Shown here one piece after another: positions 33,849 to 42,878 of a stretch of DNA of 64,000 nucleotides. The stretch's first letter is position 1. The number at the start of each line of letters is the position of its first letter. The notes beneath the pieces are model-generated. The model was given only the letters and a program-made list of their open reading frames with translations. It searched no databases and was not told the DNA's origin. A program made the position numbers and the translations under genes. The DNA is from Acidiflorens sp963847715 (GTDB lineage: Bacteria; Acidobacteriota; Terriglobia; Terriglobales; Acidobacteriaceae). Location: the NCBI GenBank assembly GCA_963847715.1, contig CAWKAZ010000009.1, positions 186,001 through 250,000 of the forward strand. The letters are read 5' to 3'.

Positions 33849-35524
33849 CTCACTTTTACCGGAGTGTTCTCGGCGATAGATCTCGACCTGGAAGCGGCCT
33901 CTGTTTGATTCGACAGGGCTACGATGAACGTTGTTCCCCGGCCCACTTCGGATTGAACATTGATACGTCCGCTATGGCGTTCCACGATGCCGCGAGCGAT
34001 AGCCAGGCCCAGCCCAACTCCGTGCCCGCTCTCTTTCGTAGTTAGAAACGGTTCGAAGATGTGCGGGAGCACGTCGGGAGCGATGCCCGTTCCGTCGTCG
34101 CGTACTGTAATTTGAATTTCGCGCTCACCCTCGCTCAGGCGGGTCTCAAGCCAGAGATTGCCGCCGCGTGGCATGGCGTCTTTCGCATTCATGATCAAAG
34201 CGATCAGGACCTGCTCGATCTGCGCAGGGTCGCATTGCATAGGGGGAAGATCTTTGGCGAGATTCACCTGCAGGTCGACGCCGCCCATTTCCACTTGATG
34301 CCGCACCAGCATCAGCGAGCGCTCGATCACGGAATTCAGATCGGTCGACTGCACATTCATAGGCGCCGATCGGGAAAGAGTCAGCAGGTTCTTAATCAGG
34401 TCGCCGCAGCGCCGGCTTTCCGAGGCAATCAGCTCGAGACACTGTATTGCTTCGTCGTGCTTCTCGCGTTCGGTTTGACCAGTGCTGATCCACTTTCGCA
34501 CCAGTTTCGCGTACGTGAGAATTCCCGACAGGGGATTGTTCACTTCATGCGCGACTACCGCTGCCATTTTGCCGATCGACGCCATCTTCTCCACATGCAG
34601 CACGTGATCATGAGCGCGCTGCAGTTCCTTCGTCTTCTGCTCGACGCGATCTTCCAGCGTCATCGCCCAACAGACGATCTCTTCATTCGCCGCGCGCAAC
34701 TGCAGGCTCATCCCATTGAAGGAGTGAGCCAAGTCCCCTACTTCGTCGTGCGAGTGCACCTGGATCTGATGACCAAGCTCTCCGCGGGCAAGAAAGTCCG
34801 TTCCCGACTTGAGCGCCCGGATCGGTCTACCAACCTCTCGCCATACAAACAGCCAACTCAATATCGAAATCAGCACCATGGCCCCGGCGGTGTAATACAG
34901 CATCCGCGCGCTGCTGATGGCCAGTTGGGTGTCTGCTTTCTCCAGGGAAATATTCGTGTCGAGAACTCCCAGAACCTGCTGGTCGGCGGGGTGAGCGTGG
35001 CAGGCAGCATTGGAGCAGTCCGGCTTGTTCTCAATCGGCGTAATGATTCCCAACACGCGGTGTCCGCCGCCATTGCGATAAATGCGAAAGCGGTCCGGCC
35101 GATTCAAACGCGCCAATGGCTGCGACTGCGTGTGGCAGCCATAGCAGGCCTCCGCTGTTTTATCGAGAACGTGGTTGACTTCCGCTGCATCGGTCGAATA
35201 AGTAATCTGCCCTTGTTGATCCAGGATGCGAACCTTGGCCATGCCCGGCTCATTCGCCATGGTTTTGATCGCGTGGTAAAGGCCCTCGCGGTCGTTTCGC
35301 ATCATGTAATAGTCGGTGCTGCGGCTGATGACATCACTCACGCGTTCGGCGCTGGTGAGCGTGGCCGCTTCCAGATCCCGGCGATGCAATCGGATATTGG
35401 AATATCCCAGCAGAGAAAATATGACAGCCATCGCCGCCAGAAGGGAACCGACCAACTTTGCACTAATGTTGTGAGTCAGTCCCTTCCACGTCCAACCTTC
35501 ACGAATTGGCTCAATCTCCCGCAT
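33845..35524 (-). CDS. Sensor histidine kinase with heme-type motifs in its periplasmic domain
   Basis: 559 residues. First membrane helix about 22-44, periplasmic domain about 45-205, second helix about 208-228, then HAMP, HisKA (VVAHEVNNPLSG, His near 336) and HATPase (NAKDAMP, DDGTGIAP, GVGLGLA). The periplasmic domain has CYGCH at 127-131 and an unusual CSNAACH (CX4CH) at 170-176, both fit for covalent heme, so it may be a redox, oxygen or NO sensor (inference). It is the third gene of a HybA-like/NrfD/kinase/NtrC operon, overlapping nrfD by 14 bases and the regulator by four. Confidence 0.93.
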   Translation of the reverse strand: MREIEPIREGWTWKGLTHNISAKLVGSLLAAMAVIFSLLGYSNIRLHRRDLEAATLTSAERVSDVISRSTDYYMMRNDREGLYHAIKTMANEPGMAKVRILDQQGQITYSTDAAEVNHVLDKTAEACYGCHTQSQPLARLNRPDRFRIYRNGGGHRVLGIITPIENKPDCSNAACHAHPADQQVLGVLDTNISLEKADTQLAISSARMLYYTAGAMVLISILSWLFVWREVGRPIRALKSGTDFLARGELGHQIQVHSHDEVGDLAHSFNGMSLQLRAANEEIVCWAMTLEDRVEQKTKELQRAHDHVLHVEKMASIGKMAAVVAHEVNNPLSGILTYAKLVRKWISTGQTEREKHDEAIQCLELIASESRRCGDLIKNLLTLSRSAPMNVQSTDLNSVIERSLMLVRHQVEMGGVDLQVNLAKDLPPMQCDPAQIEQVLIALIMNAKDAMPRGGNLWLETRLSEGEREIQITVRDDGTGIAPDVLPHIFEPFLTTKESGHGVGLGLAIARGIVERHSGRINVQSEVGRGTTFIVALSNQTEAASRSRSIAENTPVKVR

Positions 35525-36692
35525 GGCCTAGCACCGGGGTTGAAACAACAGGTCCGGTCGCAGTTCGAACACGCTGCTTCACCGCATGTCGTGCATCGGG
35601 GAAGATCGGCAGGTACTTCGCGGCCAATCCGAATAGAGCGAAGCCCATGGCGATGATCATCAGAGTGATCGAGAACTCCGTCCATTTCGGTACGTAGTGA
35701 TGCCCGACATAGGTCTCAAAGCCGATCAACGCGATATTGAGTCGGTTGGTGATGAATCCGAGCACGGTGCAAACTGAAGCCAGATACAACCAGCTCGGCG
35801 ATAATCTGACCTTTTTGAAGCTCAGCAGGGTAATCGGAATCACAAACGTCAGCGCCAGTTCGAGCCACAGGAAGTATGCTTCGTAGCTAGGAGTAACGAT
35901 CTGCCGGAGCAACCCGCGATGGAAGTAGTCTTCGAACCGGATCAGGGCATTCACCCAGAGGGCAATCAGAAGAGCGCCGCCGAGGGTGACGAGGACGGGA
36001 AGCTCGAGTTGACGGCCGAAGGCCTTCGCACTCTGCGTCGACTCGAAGATTGTCATCGCCAAGCCCACCGCGACGGCCGATCCGAAGAAGAAAAATGGCA
36101 GTGCCGGCGAATACCAGAACGGATGCAGCTTGCTCGGCATGATCAGATAGAGGGATCCGAGCGAACTCTGGTGCAAGGTGGAGAGCAAAATGCCGCCCAC
36201 GATCAGGATCGGGTAGATCTTGTTAATCCACTTGATCGGAGTTTTCAGATTGAAGCGTTCGAACACGTTCGGAAGAAATTCAAAGAAGAGCACAGTCGTG
36301 TAGAACATCACGCACATGCCCACCTCGAACATGACCGAGTGCGGGTTCCGGTAGATAATCTGATGCCAGATGAACCAGGGCCGTCCCAAGTCAAACATCA
36401 GTCCAACAATAAAGAGGATATAGCCCAGAAACGCCGTCAATACCGCGGGCCGGACGACGCTATGCAGACGCTCGACATTGAACAGATAGACCGCGCCCAC
36501 CATGCAGAAACCGCCCGCTGCCAGCATGACTCCACACAGGCAGTCAAACCCGATCCAGAGTCCCCATGGGAACTGGTCGGTCATGTTCGAGACCGCTCCC
36601 AGCCCACGGAAGTAGCGAATGTAAGTCGAATAAAGCCCGAGGGCCATAATCACAAGGAAGATTACTCTCCAGAAAGTCAGCTTGAATTTCAT
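35511..36692 (-). CDS. nrfD: NrfD/HybB-type integral membrane quinone-interacting subunit
   Basis: 393 residues with nine or ten membrane helices, e.g. WRVIFLVIMALGLYSTYIRY at the start and LWIGFDCLCGVMLAAGGFCMVGAVYLF. NrfD/PsrC-family proteins exchange electrons between the quinone pool and an iron-sulfur partner such as the HybA-like protein encoded just upstream (overlap four bases). The catalytic subunit is not in this operon, so the terminal donor or acceptor is unknown; a monoheme cytochrome gene is upstream beyond a terminator. Confidence 0.9.
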   Translation of the reverse strand: MKFKLTFWRVIFLVIMALGLYSTYIRYFRGLGAVSNMTDQFPWGLWIGFDCLCGVMLAAGGFCMVGAVYLFNVERLHSVVRPAVLTAFLGYILFIVGLMFDLGRPWFIWHQIIYRNPHSVMFEVGMCVMFYTTVLFFEFLPNVFERFNLKTPIKWINKIYPILIVGGILLSTLHQSSLGSLYLIMPSKLHPFWYSPALPFFFFGSAVAVGLAMTIFESTQSAKAFGRQLELPVLVTLGGALLIALWVNALIRFEDYFHRGLLRQIVTPSYEAYFLWLELALTFVIPITLLSFKKVRLSPSWLYLASVCTVLGFITNRLNIALIGFETYVGHHYVPKWTEFSITLMIIAMGFALFGLAAKYLPIFPDARHAVKQRVRTATGPVVSTPVLGHAGD

Positions 36693-37456
36693 CGCGCGCC
36701 CCCTTTCTTTTCTTCCGCTTCGGCTTCAGCCACTTCCTCGCGGCGATGAGAGACCCAGTAGATTCCGCCAAGGACCAGGGTCCATACCGGGATGAAGTCG
36801 GGAATTCTCTCCATCACTCGCCCGGTGTACTCCGGCATCGGAGTCTCGCCGATCTTCGCCGACGCGGGGTAGCCGTAGTCTTCAACGTTGGCGCTGGAAA
36901 GAATCAGGACGCACGTTCCGCCGACTTCCTTCAAGCCGTAGATGTGGTTCGCGTAATTGGTGGGATTCTGGCGAATCCGGTCTTGCGCTTCCCGAACAAG
37001 GTCATCGCGCTCGCCAAATTTCGTGGCGCCGGTCGGACAGATTTCCGCGCACGCCGTCTGCTTGCCCGCCACCACGCGGTCCGGGCACATAATGCACTTG
37101 CGAACCCGCGGATTCAGCGATTGCCATTCGTACTTCGGCTGGGCAAATGCGCACGCCACCATGCAATAGCGGCAGCCAATACACTTCCAGACGTCGTATA
37201 CGACCGGACCTTCGGCCGTCTTGTGAAATGCGCCTACCGGACAAACCGACGCGCAAGCTGGACGCTCGCAGTGCATGCACAGCCGACGCATGAACTTATC
37301 GTCCTTGGAGAGAACGACCGTGTACTTATGTGCGGATTGGACTGACTCGGCGGCTATCTTATCGTCATAAGGCAGTTTGTTCTGCTGCGCACATGCACCT
37401 TCACATTGCTTGCACCCGATGCATATCGTCGCGTCGTATAGCAAAGCCTTGCTCAT
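36689..37456 (-). CDS. HybA-like ferredoxin with four [4Fe-4S] sites and a C-terminal membrane helix
   Basis: 255 residues from the ATG at 37456 (GAGGAG upstream). Cysteine groups: CIGCKQCEGAC, CMHCERPACASVCP, CIGCRYCMVAC and CIMCPDR...CAEICPTG, the four-cluster pattern of HybA/DmsB/NrfC proteins. A C-terminal helix (FIPVWTLVLGGIYWVSH) anchors it, as in HybA. No Tat signal is visible in this start, so the side of the membrane is unclear. It pairs with NrfD to link the quinone pool with a partner. Confidence 0.9.
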   Translation of the reverse strand: MSKALLYDATICIGCKQCEGACAQQNKLPYDDKIAAESVQSAHKYTVVLSKDDKFMRRLCMHCERPACASVCPVGAFHKTAEGPVVYDVWKCIGCRYCMVACAFAQPKYEWQSLNPRVRKCIMCPDRVVAGKQTACAEICPTGATKFGERDDLVREAQDRIRQNPTNYANHIYGLKEVGGTCVLILSSANVEDYGYPASAKIGETPMPEYTGRVMERIPDFIPVWTLVLGGIYWVSHRREEVAEAEAEEKKGGAR

Positions 37457-37580
37457 GAAAATTGCTCCTCGCTGCTCCCAAGCGAGACTTCCGTTCCAGA
37501 GGAAAGAGGTATGAAGATAAAAAGTGCGGTGCGGGAACTGGCTTGGGAACTGTACAAAACGTCCTTTGTGGGGCGACCGC

Positions 37581-37622
37581 AAAAAAAAAACCGAGTCCGG
37601 AGGCATGTCCGCCCGGACTCGG
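37581..37622 (-). terminator. Strong rho-independent terminator of the cytochrome c gene
   Basis: On the minus strand a perfect 10-base stem CCGAGTCCGG / CCGGACTCGG (12-base loop) is followed by ten T. It ends the cytochrome c transcript (37833-38147) before the HybA-like operon, which must then have its own promoter within 37457-37580. Confidence 0.9.
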
Positions 37623-37832
37623 TGGAACTGTTCGCTCGTGAAAGGCGAAGGGGAAAGAGGCTTTCCAGCTAACTTCTTTTCGACTGACTATGGATCGGCC
37701 AGGTTTCCGTTCCATCTGCCGAATTGAGCCGGACACCCCCATACTCACCTTACCGCCTTCCTCAGTCGCTGCCCGCAGGTTTCCTGACAGCGGCGATACG
37801 CAAAGAGGAACAGTCTCGATTACCGCGACGAC

Positions 37833-38147
37833 TTACTTCTGCAGTGTGCGGAGGTAAGTAACAATCGCCTTAGCGTCGTCCGCTCCCAGTCCCTTTACTG
37901 GAGCCGGATGCTTCGCCGTTTCCGAAACCGCTTTGGTCAGGTCGGCGTCTGACTTCGCCTTTACTTCCGGGCTAATCAGGCTCGGAATCTTGGCGGCCGG
38001 TTTGCCGGCTGCGTCTGCCCCATGGCACATGGCACATTTTGATTTGTAGAGAGTGGCTCCATCCTCGGCCCAGGATAGATTCGGGATCAGGATGAACAGG
38101 GTTACTGCGATTGTCATTACCAGCATCACCAGCTTCGTCGTCTTCAT
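37833..38147 (-). CDS. Small exported monoheme cytochrome c
   Basis: 104 residues: signal peptide (LVMLVMTIAVTLFILIPNLSWA), heme site CAMCH with GADAAGKPAAK, and a C-terminal VKGLGADDAKAIVTYLRTLQ helix, a class I cytochrome c. Soluble periplasmic carrier. It is divergent from a small membrane protein gene, with two GTGA-N6-TCAC operators between them; the SD (AAGGAG) is 13 bases from the chosen ATG, which is on the long side. Confidence 0.88.
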   Translation of the reverse strand: MKTTKLVMLVMTIAVTLFILIPNLSWAEDGATLYKSKCAMCHGADAAGKPAAKIPSLISPEVKAKSDADLTKAVSETAKHPAPVKGLGADDAKAIVTYLRTLQK

Positions 38148-38327
38148 GATTTCGTATTTTCTCCTTGTATAGTTTTGCAACGCGATGAAATTGGCGGATC
38201 GTCTCGCAGTGATCCAAACTGTTGCGAAAGTAGCCACCTGTACAGCTCCTAGAAAGTTCGATGTAACAGAATTCAGCGGTTCACGCTGATCTATGAAGAG
38301 TTTCGACGTTTATTGGCGATCGTCGCA

Positions 38328-38341
38328 GTGACCCAGATCAC
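38328..38341. promoter_or_regulatory. Crp/Fnr-type operator between cytochrome c and small membrane protein genes
   Basis: GTGA-CCCAGA-TCAC, 89 bases centre to centre from the next site. It is about 180 bases from the cytochrome c start. Confidence 0.7.
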
Positions 38342-38416
38342 CCTAAATCGTGATGATGGACGACTTTAGACGCGGTCATGACACTTTGTCGAAGCCCCTG
38401 GTGCGCACGCCAATGG

Positions 38417-38430
38417 GTGACTCCGGTCAC
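38417..38430. promoter_or_regulatory. Crp/Fnr-type operator, class II placed
   Basis: GTGA-CTCCGG-TCAC. A -10-like GACAAT (38453-38458) puts the dyad centre at -41.5 from a predicted start at 38465, 16 bases before the ATG of the small membrane protein. Confidence 0.75.
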
Positions 38431-38480
38431 AGCGGCCGGAGCCGAGCGGAGGGACAATCCATTAGCAGCGAGGTGTCTCC

Positions 38481-38654
38481 ATGCCGATCCTATTGATTGG
38501 TCTGCTCGCATTCCTGGTGTTTGGCATCATTGGAATTTTGCTGTCAGCCGCAGTATTTCTGGAACAATCCACTCGCAAACATTCACATCAAGGCGCCGCT
38601 GAACCGTACGAGCCTTCCGGTGTCGCTCCTACTCTTAATCCCAAACTTCGATAG
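38481..38654 (+). CDS. 57-residue single-pass membrane protein
   Basis: ATG at 38481 with GAGGTG six bases upstream, stop at 38654. The protein starts MPILLIGLLAFLVFGIIG, one hydrophobic helix to about residue 27, then a polar tail with His and Pro (TRKHSHQ, then EPYEPSGVAP). No family is recognised. A class II-placed operator and a -10-like hexamer directly before it support that it is a real, regulated gene. It precedes asnA by about 56 bases. A role as a small subunit of a respiratory complex is a guess. Confidence 0.65.
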   Translation: MPILLIGLLAFLVFGIIGILLSAAVFLEQSTRKHSHQGAAEPYEPSGVAPTLNPKLR

Positions 38655-38710
38655 ACGGCTCGATAGCGGGCGCCGTCAATATGAAATCCGCCTGCAAAGG
38701 AGAAGACTGC

Positions 38711-39853
38711 ATGAGTACGTTAGTGTTGGATAAAAAAGCCGACCTGGCCGGTCCGGGGATCGGTGATTACAAGGAACTAGACAAGATTCTGCCGCGCGGC
38801 TACCGATCGCTGCTGACCCCGAAGGAGACGCAGCAAGCCATTTATCAGGTGAAGCGTTATATCGCTGATAATCTGTGCAAGGAACTCAACCTGATGATGG
38901 TTGAAGTCCCGCTCATCGTAGGCGTCGAAAGCGGCGTCAACGATATGCTCGATCGCGACGGATCACGTACACCAGTACAGTTCCACATTGCGAACGACAG
39001 GAACCTGCATTCTATCGACGCACAGGTTGTTCAGGCTGCGACCAAGTGGAAACGCGTTGCCCTGAAGCAATTCGCCTGCAACGTCGGTGAAGGGATCTGC
39101 ACCGACATGCGTGCGGTGCGCAAGGATTACTTTCTCGATCACGATCACTCCGCCTACGTCGATCAATGGGACTGGGAGCGTGTAATCACTCGCGAACAGC
39201 GCAATCTCGAATTTCTCAAAGCGATTGTCGGCAGAATCTGGAAGGTTATCGTCGGCGCTGAGAAGTTCGCCCAAAATCTTTTCCCACAGTTGAAGGACGC
39301 TCGCTTTCCCAACCTGCCCGAGAAGTTGACCTTCCTGCACGCAGAGGAAATTCTCGATATGTACCCCGATCTTCCCCGCAAGCAACGCGAGACAGCAATC
39401 CTGCAGAAGTATCCCGCTGTGTTTATTGTCGGCATCGGCTGGCCGTTGAAAGACGGCTATCCTCATGAGATGCGCGCCGCCGACTACGACGACTGGATCA
39501 CCGATACGCAAAACCAGACCGGCAAAGACACACACGGGCTAAACGGCGACATCCTGGTGTGGAATCCGGTTACCCAGCGTCGCCACGAGTTGACGTCGAT
39601 GGGCATTCGCGTTACAGCCGAAACCCTGAAGCAACAGTTGACGATGTCGAAGCAACTCGACTTCATGAAACTGCCATATCACCAGGCGATTCTGAACAAC
39701 CAGCTTCCGCTCTCGATTGGGGGAGGCATCGGTCAATCCCGCACGTTGATGCTGTTACTCCGCAAAGCTCATCTTGGAGAAGTCAGCGTCACCGTGTGGC
39801 CGAAAGTGTTGAAGGAGATGTGCGCCAGCAAGAACATTTTTGTGCTGGAGTAG
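38711..39853 (+). CDS. asnA: Aspartate-ammonia ligase (asparagine synthetase A)
   Basis: 380 residues. AsnA makes asparagine from aspartate and ammonia with ATP and has a class II aminoacyl-tRNA synthetase fold. Family segments are clear: ETQQAIYQVKRYIADNLCKELNL, GVESGVNDMLDRDGSRTPVQFHI, KWKRVALKQF, DHDHSAYVDQWDWE, LSIGGGIGQSRTLMLLL. The start at 38711 has GGAG seven bases upstream. It probably belongs to the transcript started at the operator-linked promoter at 38465, so its expression may follow redox state; why is not evident. Confidence 0.96.
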   Translation: MSTLVLDKKADLAGPGIGDYKELDKILPRGYRSLLTPKETQQAIYQVKRYIADNLCKELNLMMVEVPLIVGVESGVNDMLDRDGSRTPVQFHIANDRNLHSIDAQVVQAATKWKRVALKQFACNVGEGICTDMRAVRKDYFLDHDHSAYVDQWDWERVITREQRNLEFLKAIVGRIWKVIVGAEKFAQNLFPQLKDARFPNLPEKLTFLHAEEILDMYPDLPRKQRETAILQKYPAVFIVGIGWPLKDGYPHEMRAADYDDWITDTQNQTGKDTHGLNGDILVWNPVTQRRHELTSMGIRVTAETLKQQLTMSKQLDFMKLPYHQAILNNQLPLSIGGGIGQSRTLMLLLRKAHLGEVSVTVWPKVLKEMCASKNIFVLE

Positions 39854-39873
39854 GGGGAGTGCTTGAAGCAGAA

Positions 39874-39900
39874 AATGGGTAGTCCCTGCGACTACCCATT
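39874..39900. terminator. Bidirectional terminator between asnA and the aminotransferase gene
   Basis: Perfect 11-base stem AATGGGTAGTC / GACTACCCATT with a five-base loop. On the minus strand it is followed by TTTTCTGC and on the plus strand by CTTGCTG. Both convergent transcripts end here. Confidence 0.7.
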
Positions 39901-39969
39901 CTTGCTGTACGCGTAAGGTTGTGCGCCCAGATCAGAAGTCACGCAAACGCGGTTTTGACCTGGTCGTTC

Positions 39970-41235
39970 CTACACTCCGAGCGGCAGCTCCTTTCGCGTT
40001 GCCATATGCTCCTTCACGGCTGTCGCCAGACGACGAATTCCTTCCCGGATCTGTTCAGGTTGGGCGTTCGAAAAATTCAGACGCATGTGGCGGGAGCCCT
40101 CGTGGCTGTCGTCGTGCGGCCCATGCGCGTAGAAGGAATCACCGGGCACGAATGCGACGTTCTGCTCGATCGCGGAGTTGAACACCGCTTTCATATCCAA
40201 CCCTTGGGGAAGAGTTACCCAGAGGAAAAGGCCGCCATGCGGATGGGTCCAGGTCGCCCATGACGGGAAGAATTCCTCCAGAGCCTGCAGCATCACGTTG
40301 CGCCGTTCGCTATAAATCCGGCGAATCAACTTGACGTGCTGGTCGAGGAAGCCATCGCGCGCAACTTCGTAGGCCACGAACTGCGTGAATGTCGAAGTGT
40401 GCAGATCAGCGCCCTGCTTTAGCTGCGCCAGCTTTCCAATCACGTCCGGCGGAGCGACGATCCATCCCAAGCGAAGTCCCGGGGCCAGCGTCTTCGAGAA
40501 CGTGCTCAGGTAAATTACATTGCCGATGGAATAGCCATCGTCGCGGCGCAGGTTTTCACGGTCGAGAACCACCAGAGGAGGAAGATGCTCGCCTTCATAA
40601 CGCAGCTGGCCGTACGGATCGTCCTCGACAATCGGAATTCCGTAACGATCCGCTAGCAATACCAGTTCGTGGCGGCGTCCCTCGGACAATGTGGTTCCGG
40701 CTGGATTCTGGAAGTTGGGCAGTACGTACATGAACTTCGGTCCCGACCGCAGCGGCGCTTCCAGCAATTCTGTACGAAGTCCGTTCTCGTCGATTGGCAC
40801 TGACACATAGTCGGCGCCATAAACATTGAAGGCCTGCAACGCGCCGAGATACGTCGGCGCCTCGACCAGCACGCGATCTCCACGATTGATGAACAGCTTG
40901 CCAATCAGATCCAGTGCCTGCTGTGAACCCGAAGTGATGAGCACGTTCTCGGTCTTGGCCTTGATCCCATATCGGGCCATGTTGTCCGCGATCAATGTGC
41001 GCAGCGGCTCGTAACCTTCGGTCGCGCCGTACTGCAGAGCGAGGGCCCCTTGCTGCGTGAGCACCTTATGGCAGGCCTCCTCAAAACGCTGAATCGGAAA
41101 AACGTCCGGGGCAGGCAGGCCGCCCGCGAACGAAATCATTCCGGGTCTTTGCGTAATCGTCAGCAAATCACGGATTGCTGAACTGGTGATGCTCTTGGTT
41201 CGCAGGGCGTAACGCGACGTCCAAGCCGTAGACAT
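39970..41235 (-). CDS. PLP-dependent aminotransferase, class I/II (LysN/2-aminoadipate type)
   Basis: 421 residues. Typical pieces of the MocR-like catalytic fold without its DNA-binding domain: RPGMISFAGGLPAPDVFP, LQYGATEGYEPLR, ITSGSQQALDLIGKLF, VEDDPYGQLRYEG and the PLP lysine in YLSTFSKTLAPGLRLGW. Such enzymes use aromatic, branched-chain or 2-aminoadipate donors. It is the last gene of the second oxoacid oxidoreductase operon (38 bases after it), so it may supply the 2-oxoacid by transamination, or convert it (inference). Confidence 0.92.
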   Translation of the reverse strand: MSTAWTSRYALRTKSITSSAIRDLLTITQRPGMISFAGGLPAPDVFPIQRFEEACHKVLTQQGALALQYGATEGYEPLRTLIADNMARYGIKAKTENVLITSGSQQALDLIGKLFINRGDRVLVEAPTYLGALQAFNVYGADYVSVPIDENGLRTELLEAPLRSGPKFMYVLPNFQNPAGTTLSEGRRHELVLLADRYGIPIVEDDPYGQLRYEGEHLPPLVVLDRENLRRDDGYSIGNVIYLSTFSKTLAPGLRLGWIVAPPDVIGKLAQLKQGADLHTSTFTQFVAYEVARDGFLDQHVKLIRRIYSERRNVMLQALEEFFPSWATWTHPHGGLFLWVTLPQGLDMKAVFNSAIEQNVAFVPGDSFYAHGPHDDSHEGSRHMRLNFSNAQPEQIREGIRRLATAVKEHMATRKELPLGV

Positions 41236-41272
41236 GGCGGGCTCTCTCTTTCCTCCAGCTTTGTTTCGGATG

Positions 41273-42838
41273 CTAAGCGAAGCCGTCCGGTTGACTCACA
41301 GCGCCGATGTGCGCCTGTTCATCGATAAACAGGCGGCCGGCGGTCAGGGCCTTGCGATCAATTTCCAGCAGATCGAGCTTCTTGACCTTGTCTTCCAGCA
41401 CGCTCATCGCGGTCCTGGGAGCCAGGCACTCGGTCTCTTCGAGCAGCGCACCCATCATCACGATATTCGTAGCTTTCGTGGAGCCGAGTTTGTCGGCAAT
41501 CTCGGCCGCCGGAATCGCGATCACCTGCACTTCCGGGGCGTAAAAATCGGCCGGAACGTTACTGCCGTTGTAGAGAATGATTCCGCCACTCAGCACTTCA
41601 TGGGCAAATTTGCGCAATGAGAACTCATTCATGGCTACCAGCACATCTGGGTGCGAAACCAGCGGAGAGCCGATGCGCTCCTTCGACAGACAAACGTGGC
41701 AGTGCGCGCTGCCCGACCGCATCTCCGGACCATACGATGGCAGCCAGCTTACTTCAAGATCTTCCCGCATGCCCATCTCGATGAGCAGTTGCCCCAGCAG
41801 CAATACGCCTTGTCCGCCGAAACCGGCGATCTTGATCTTCACGTCGCGGAAGCGATGGGCGTGTTTCGCGCCGGAGGGTGCGCCGGTCTCGGCTTTGGGA
41901 GTGATGCCAAGCACGTCTGCGACTGGACGTTGCGGCGGTTCGTTGCCGGTTGGAATTTCCGGACGCCGGTCGCGGAACACACTCAGCGGGAAGTTCGGAA
42001 CCATTTTCTCGCCCACCCAGCGGCGCGCCTCCACCGGATCTTTGCCCCAGATCGTCGGACACGGCGACAGAATCTCAACGAACGAGAAGCCCGCGCCGTC
42101 ACGCTGCAGCTCCAGCGCCTTCTTCACCGCCCGCCGCGCCTTCATGATGTTCTTGTTGTCCGACAGAGCAACGCGTTCAATATACGCCGGCGTTTCCAGA
42201 GTCGACAGCAGTTCGGCCATGTGGAGAGGGAACCCTTCGTTCGACGGCCTTCGGCCCCATGGAGACGTAGTGCTCTTCTGGCCAACCATGGTGGTGGGCG
42301 CCATCTGCCCGCCCGTCATTCCATAAATCCCGTTGTTCACAAAAAAGACGGAGATCTTTTCGCCACGATTAGCAGCATGCACGATCTCCGCCGTACCGAT
42401 CGCTGCGAGGTCCCCATCGCCTTGATAAGAGATTACGATCTTGTCGGGGCACGATCGCTTGATGGCCGTCGCCGAAGCCGGAGCCCGTCCGTGGGCAACC
42501 TGCACGTTGCCTACGTCAAAATAGTAGTAGGCGAATACCGAGCACCCCACCGGACTGACGAAGATCGTCTTATCCTGCAGCCCCAGTTCCTGCAGAGCTT
42601 CGGCAATCAGCTTGTGCACGACTCCATGCCCGCAGCCGGGACAGTAGTGCGTCTGGTTCTTGAGTTCCGATTTGCGTTCATACAAGTCATAGAACAACTG
42701 CGACTTGGAGTGGATGGCTTCGTATGGATCGCCGCTGGCTTCGGCGCCAGAGCCGGGGTTGGCGTCGGGGCCCGACGCTACCTTAAGTTGCACTTTAAGT
42801 GCAGCGTCCACATCATTGATCACGCTATCGTTTGCCAT
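41273..42838 (-). CDS. 2-oxoacid:ferredoxin oxidoreductase, fused beta and gamma subunits
   Basis: 521 residues. The beta part (about 40-310) has HYCPGCGHGVVHK, VGCSVFAYYY, HGRAPASATAIKR, GDGDLAAIG and NNGIYGMTGGQMAPTT. After a linker near 310-345 the gamma part begins with KIKIAGFGGQGVLLLGQLL and SYGPEMRSGSAHCHV. The fusion differs from the separate KorB and KorC encoded at 26516-27993. With the alpha and ferredoxin subunits encoded upstream it forms a second complete enzyme, VOR/KOR-like. A branched-chain 2-oxoacid substrate is suggested by the adjacent aminotransferase, not proven. Confidence 0.92.
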   Translation of the reverse strand: MANDSVINDVDAALKVQLKVASGPDANPGSGAEASGDPYEAIHSKSQLFYDLYERKSELKNQTHYCPGCGHGVVHKLIAEALQELGLQDKTIFVSPVGCSVFAYYYFDVGNVQVAHGRAPASATAIKRSCPDKIVISYQGDGDLAAIGTAEIVHAANRGEKISVFFVNNGIYGMTGGQMAPTTMVGQKSTTSPWGRRPSNEGFPLHMAELLSTLETPAYIERVALSDNKNIMKARRAVKKALELQRDGAGFSFVEILSPCPTIWGKDPVEARRWVGEKMVPNFPLSVFRDRRPEIPTGNEPPQRPVADVLGITPKAETGAPSGAKHAHRFRDVKIKIAGFGGQGVLLLGQLLIEMGMREDLEVSWLPSYGPEMRSGSAHCHVCLSKERIGSPLVSHPDVLVAMNEFSLRKFAHEVLSGGIILYNGSNVPADFYAPEVQVIAIPAAEIADKLGSTKATNIVMMGALLEETECLAPRTAMSVLEDKVKKLDLLEIDRKALTAGRLFIDEQAHIGAVSQPDGFA

Positions 42839-42878
42839 TTCTTTGTCCTCTTCCGACTAGCTCGACATGGAGCTGGTC

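Noticed and set aside
34061..35656. 531-codon plus-strand open frame opposite the heme-motif kinase
   Set aside because: Shadow of the kinase gene; its protein is rich in His and Arg without a recognisable fold.
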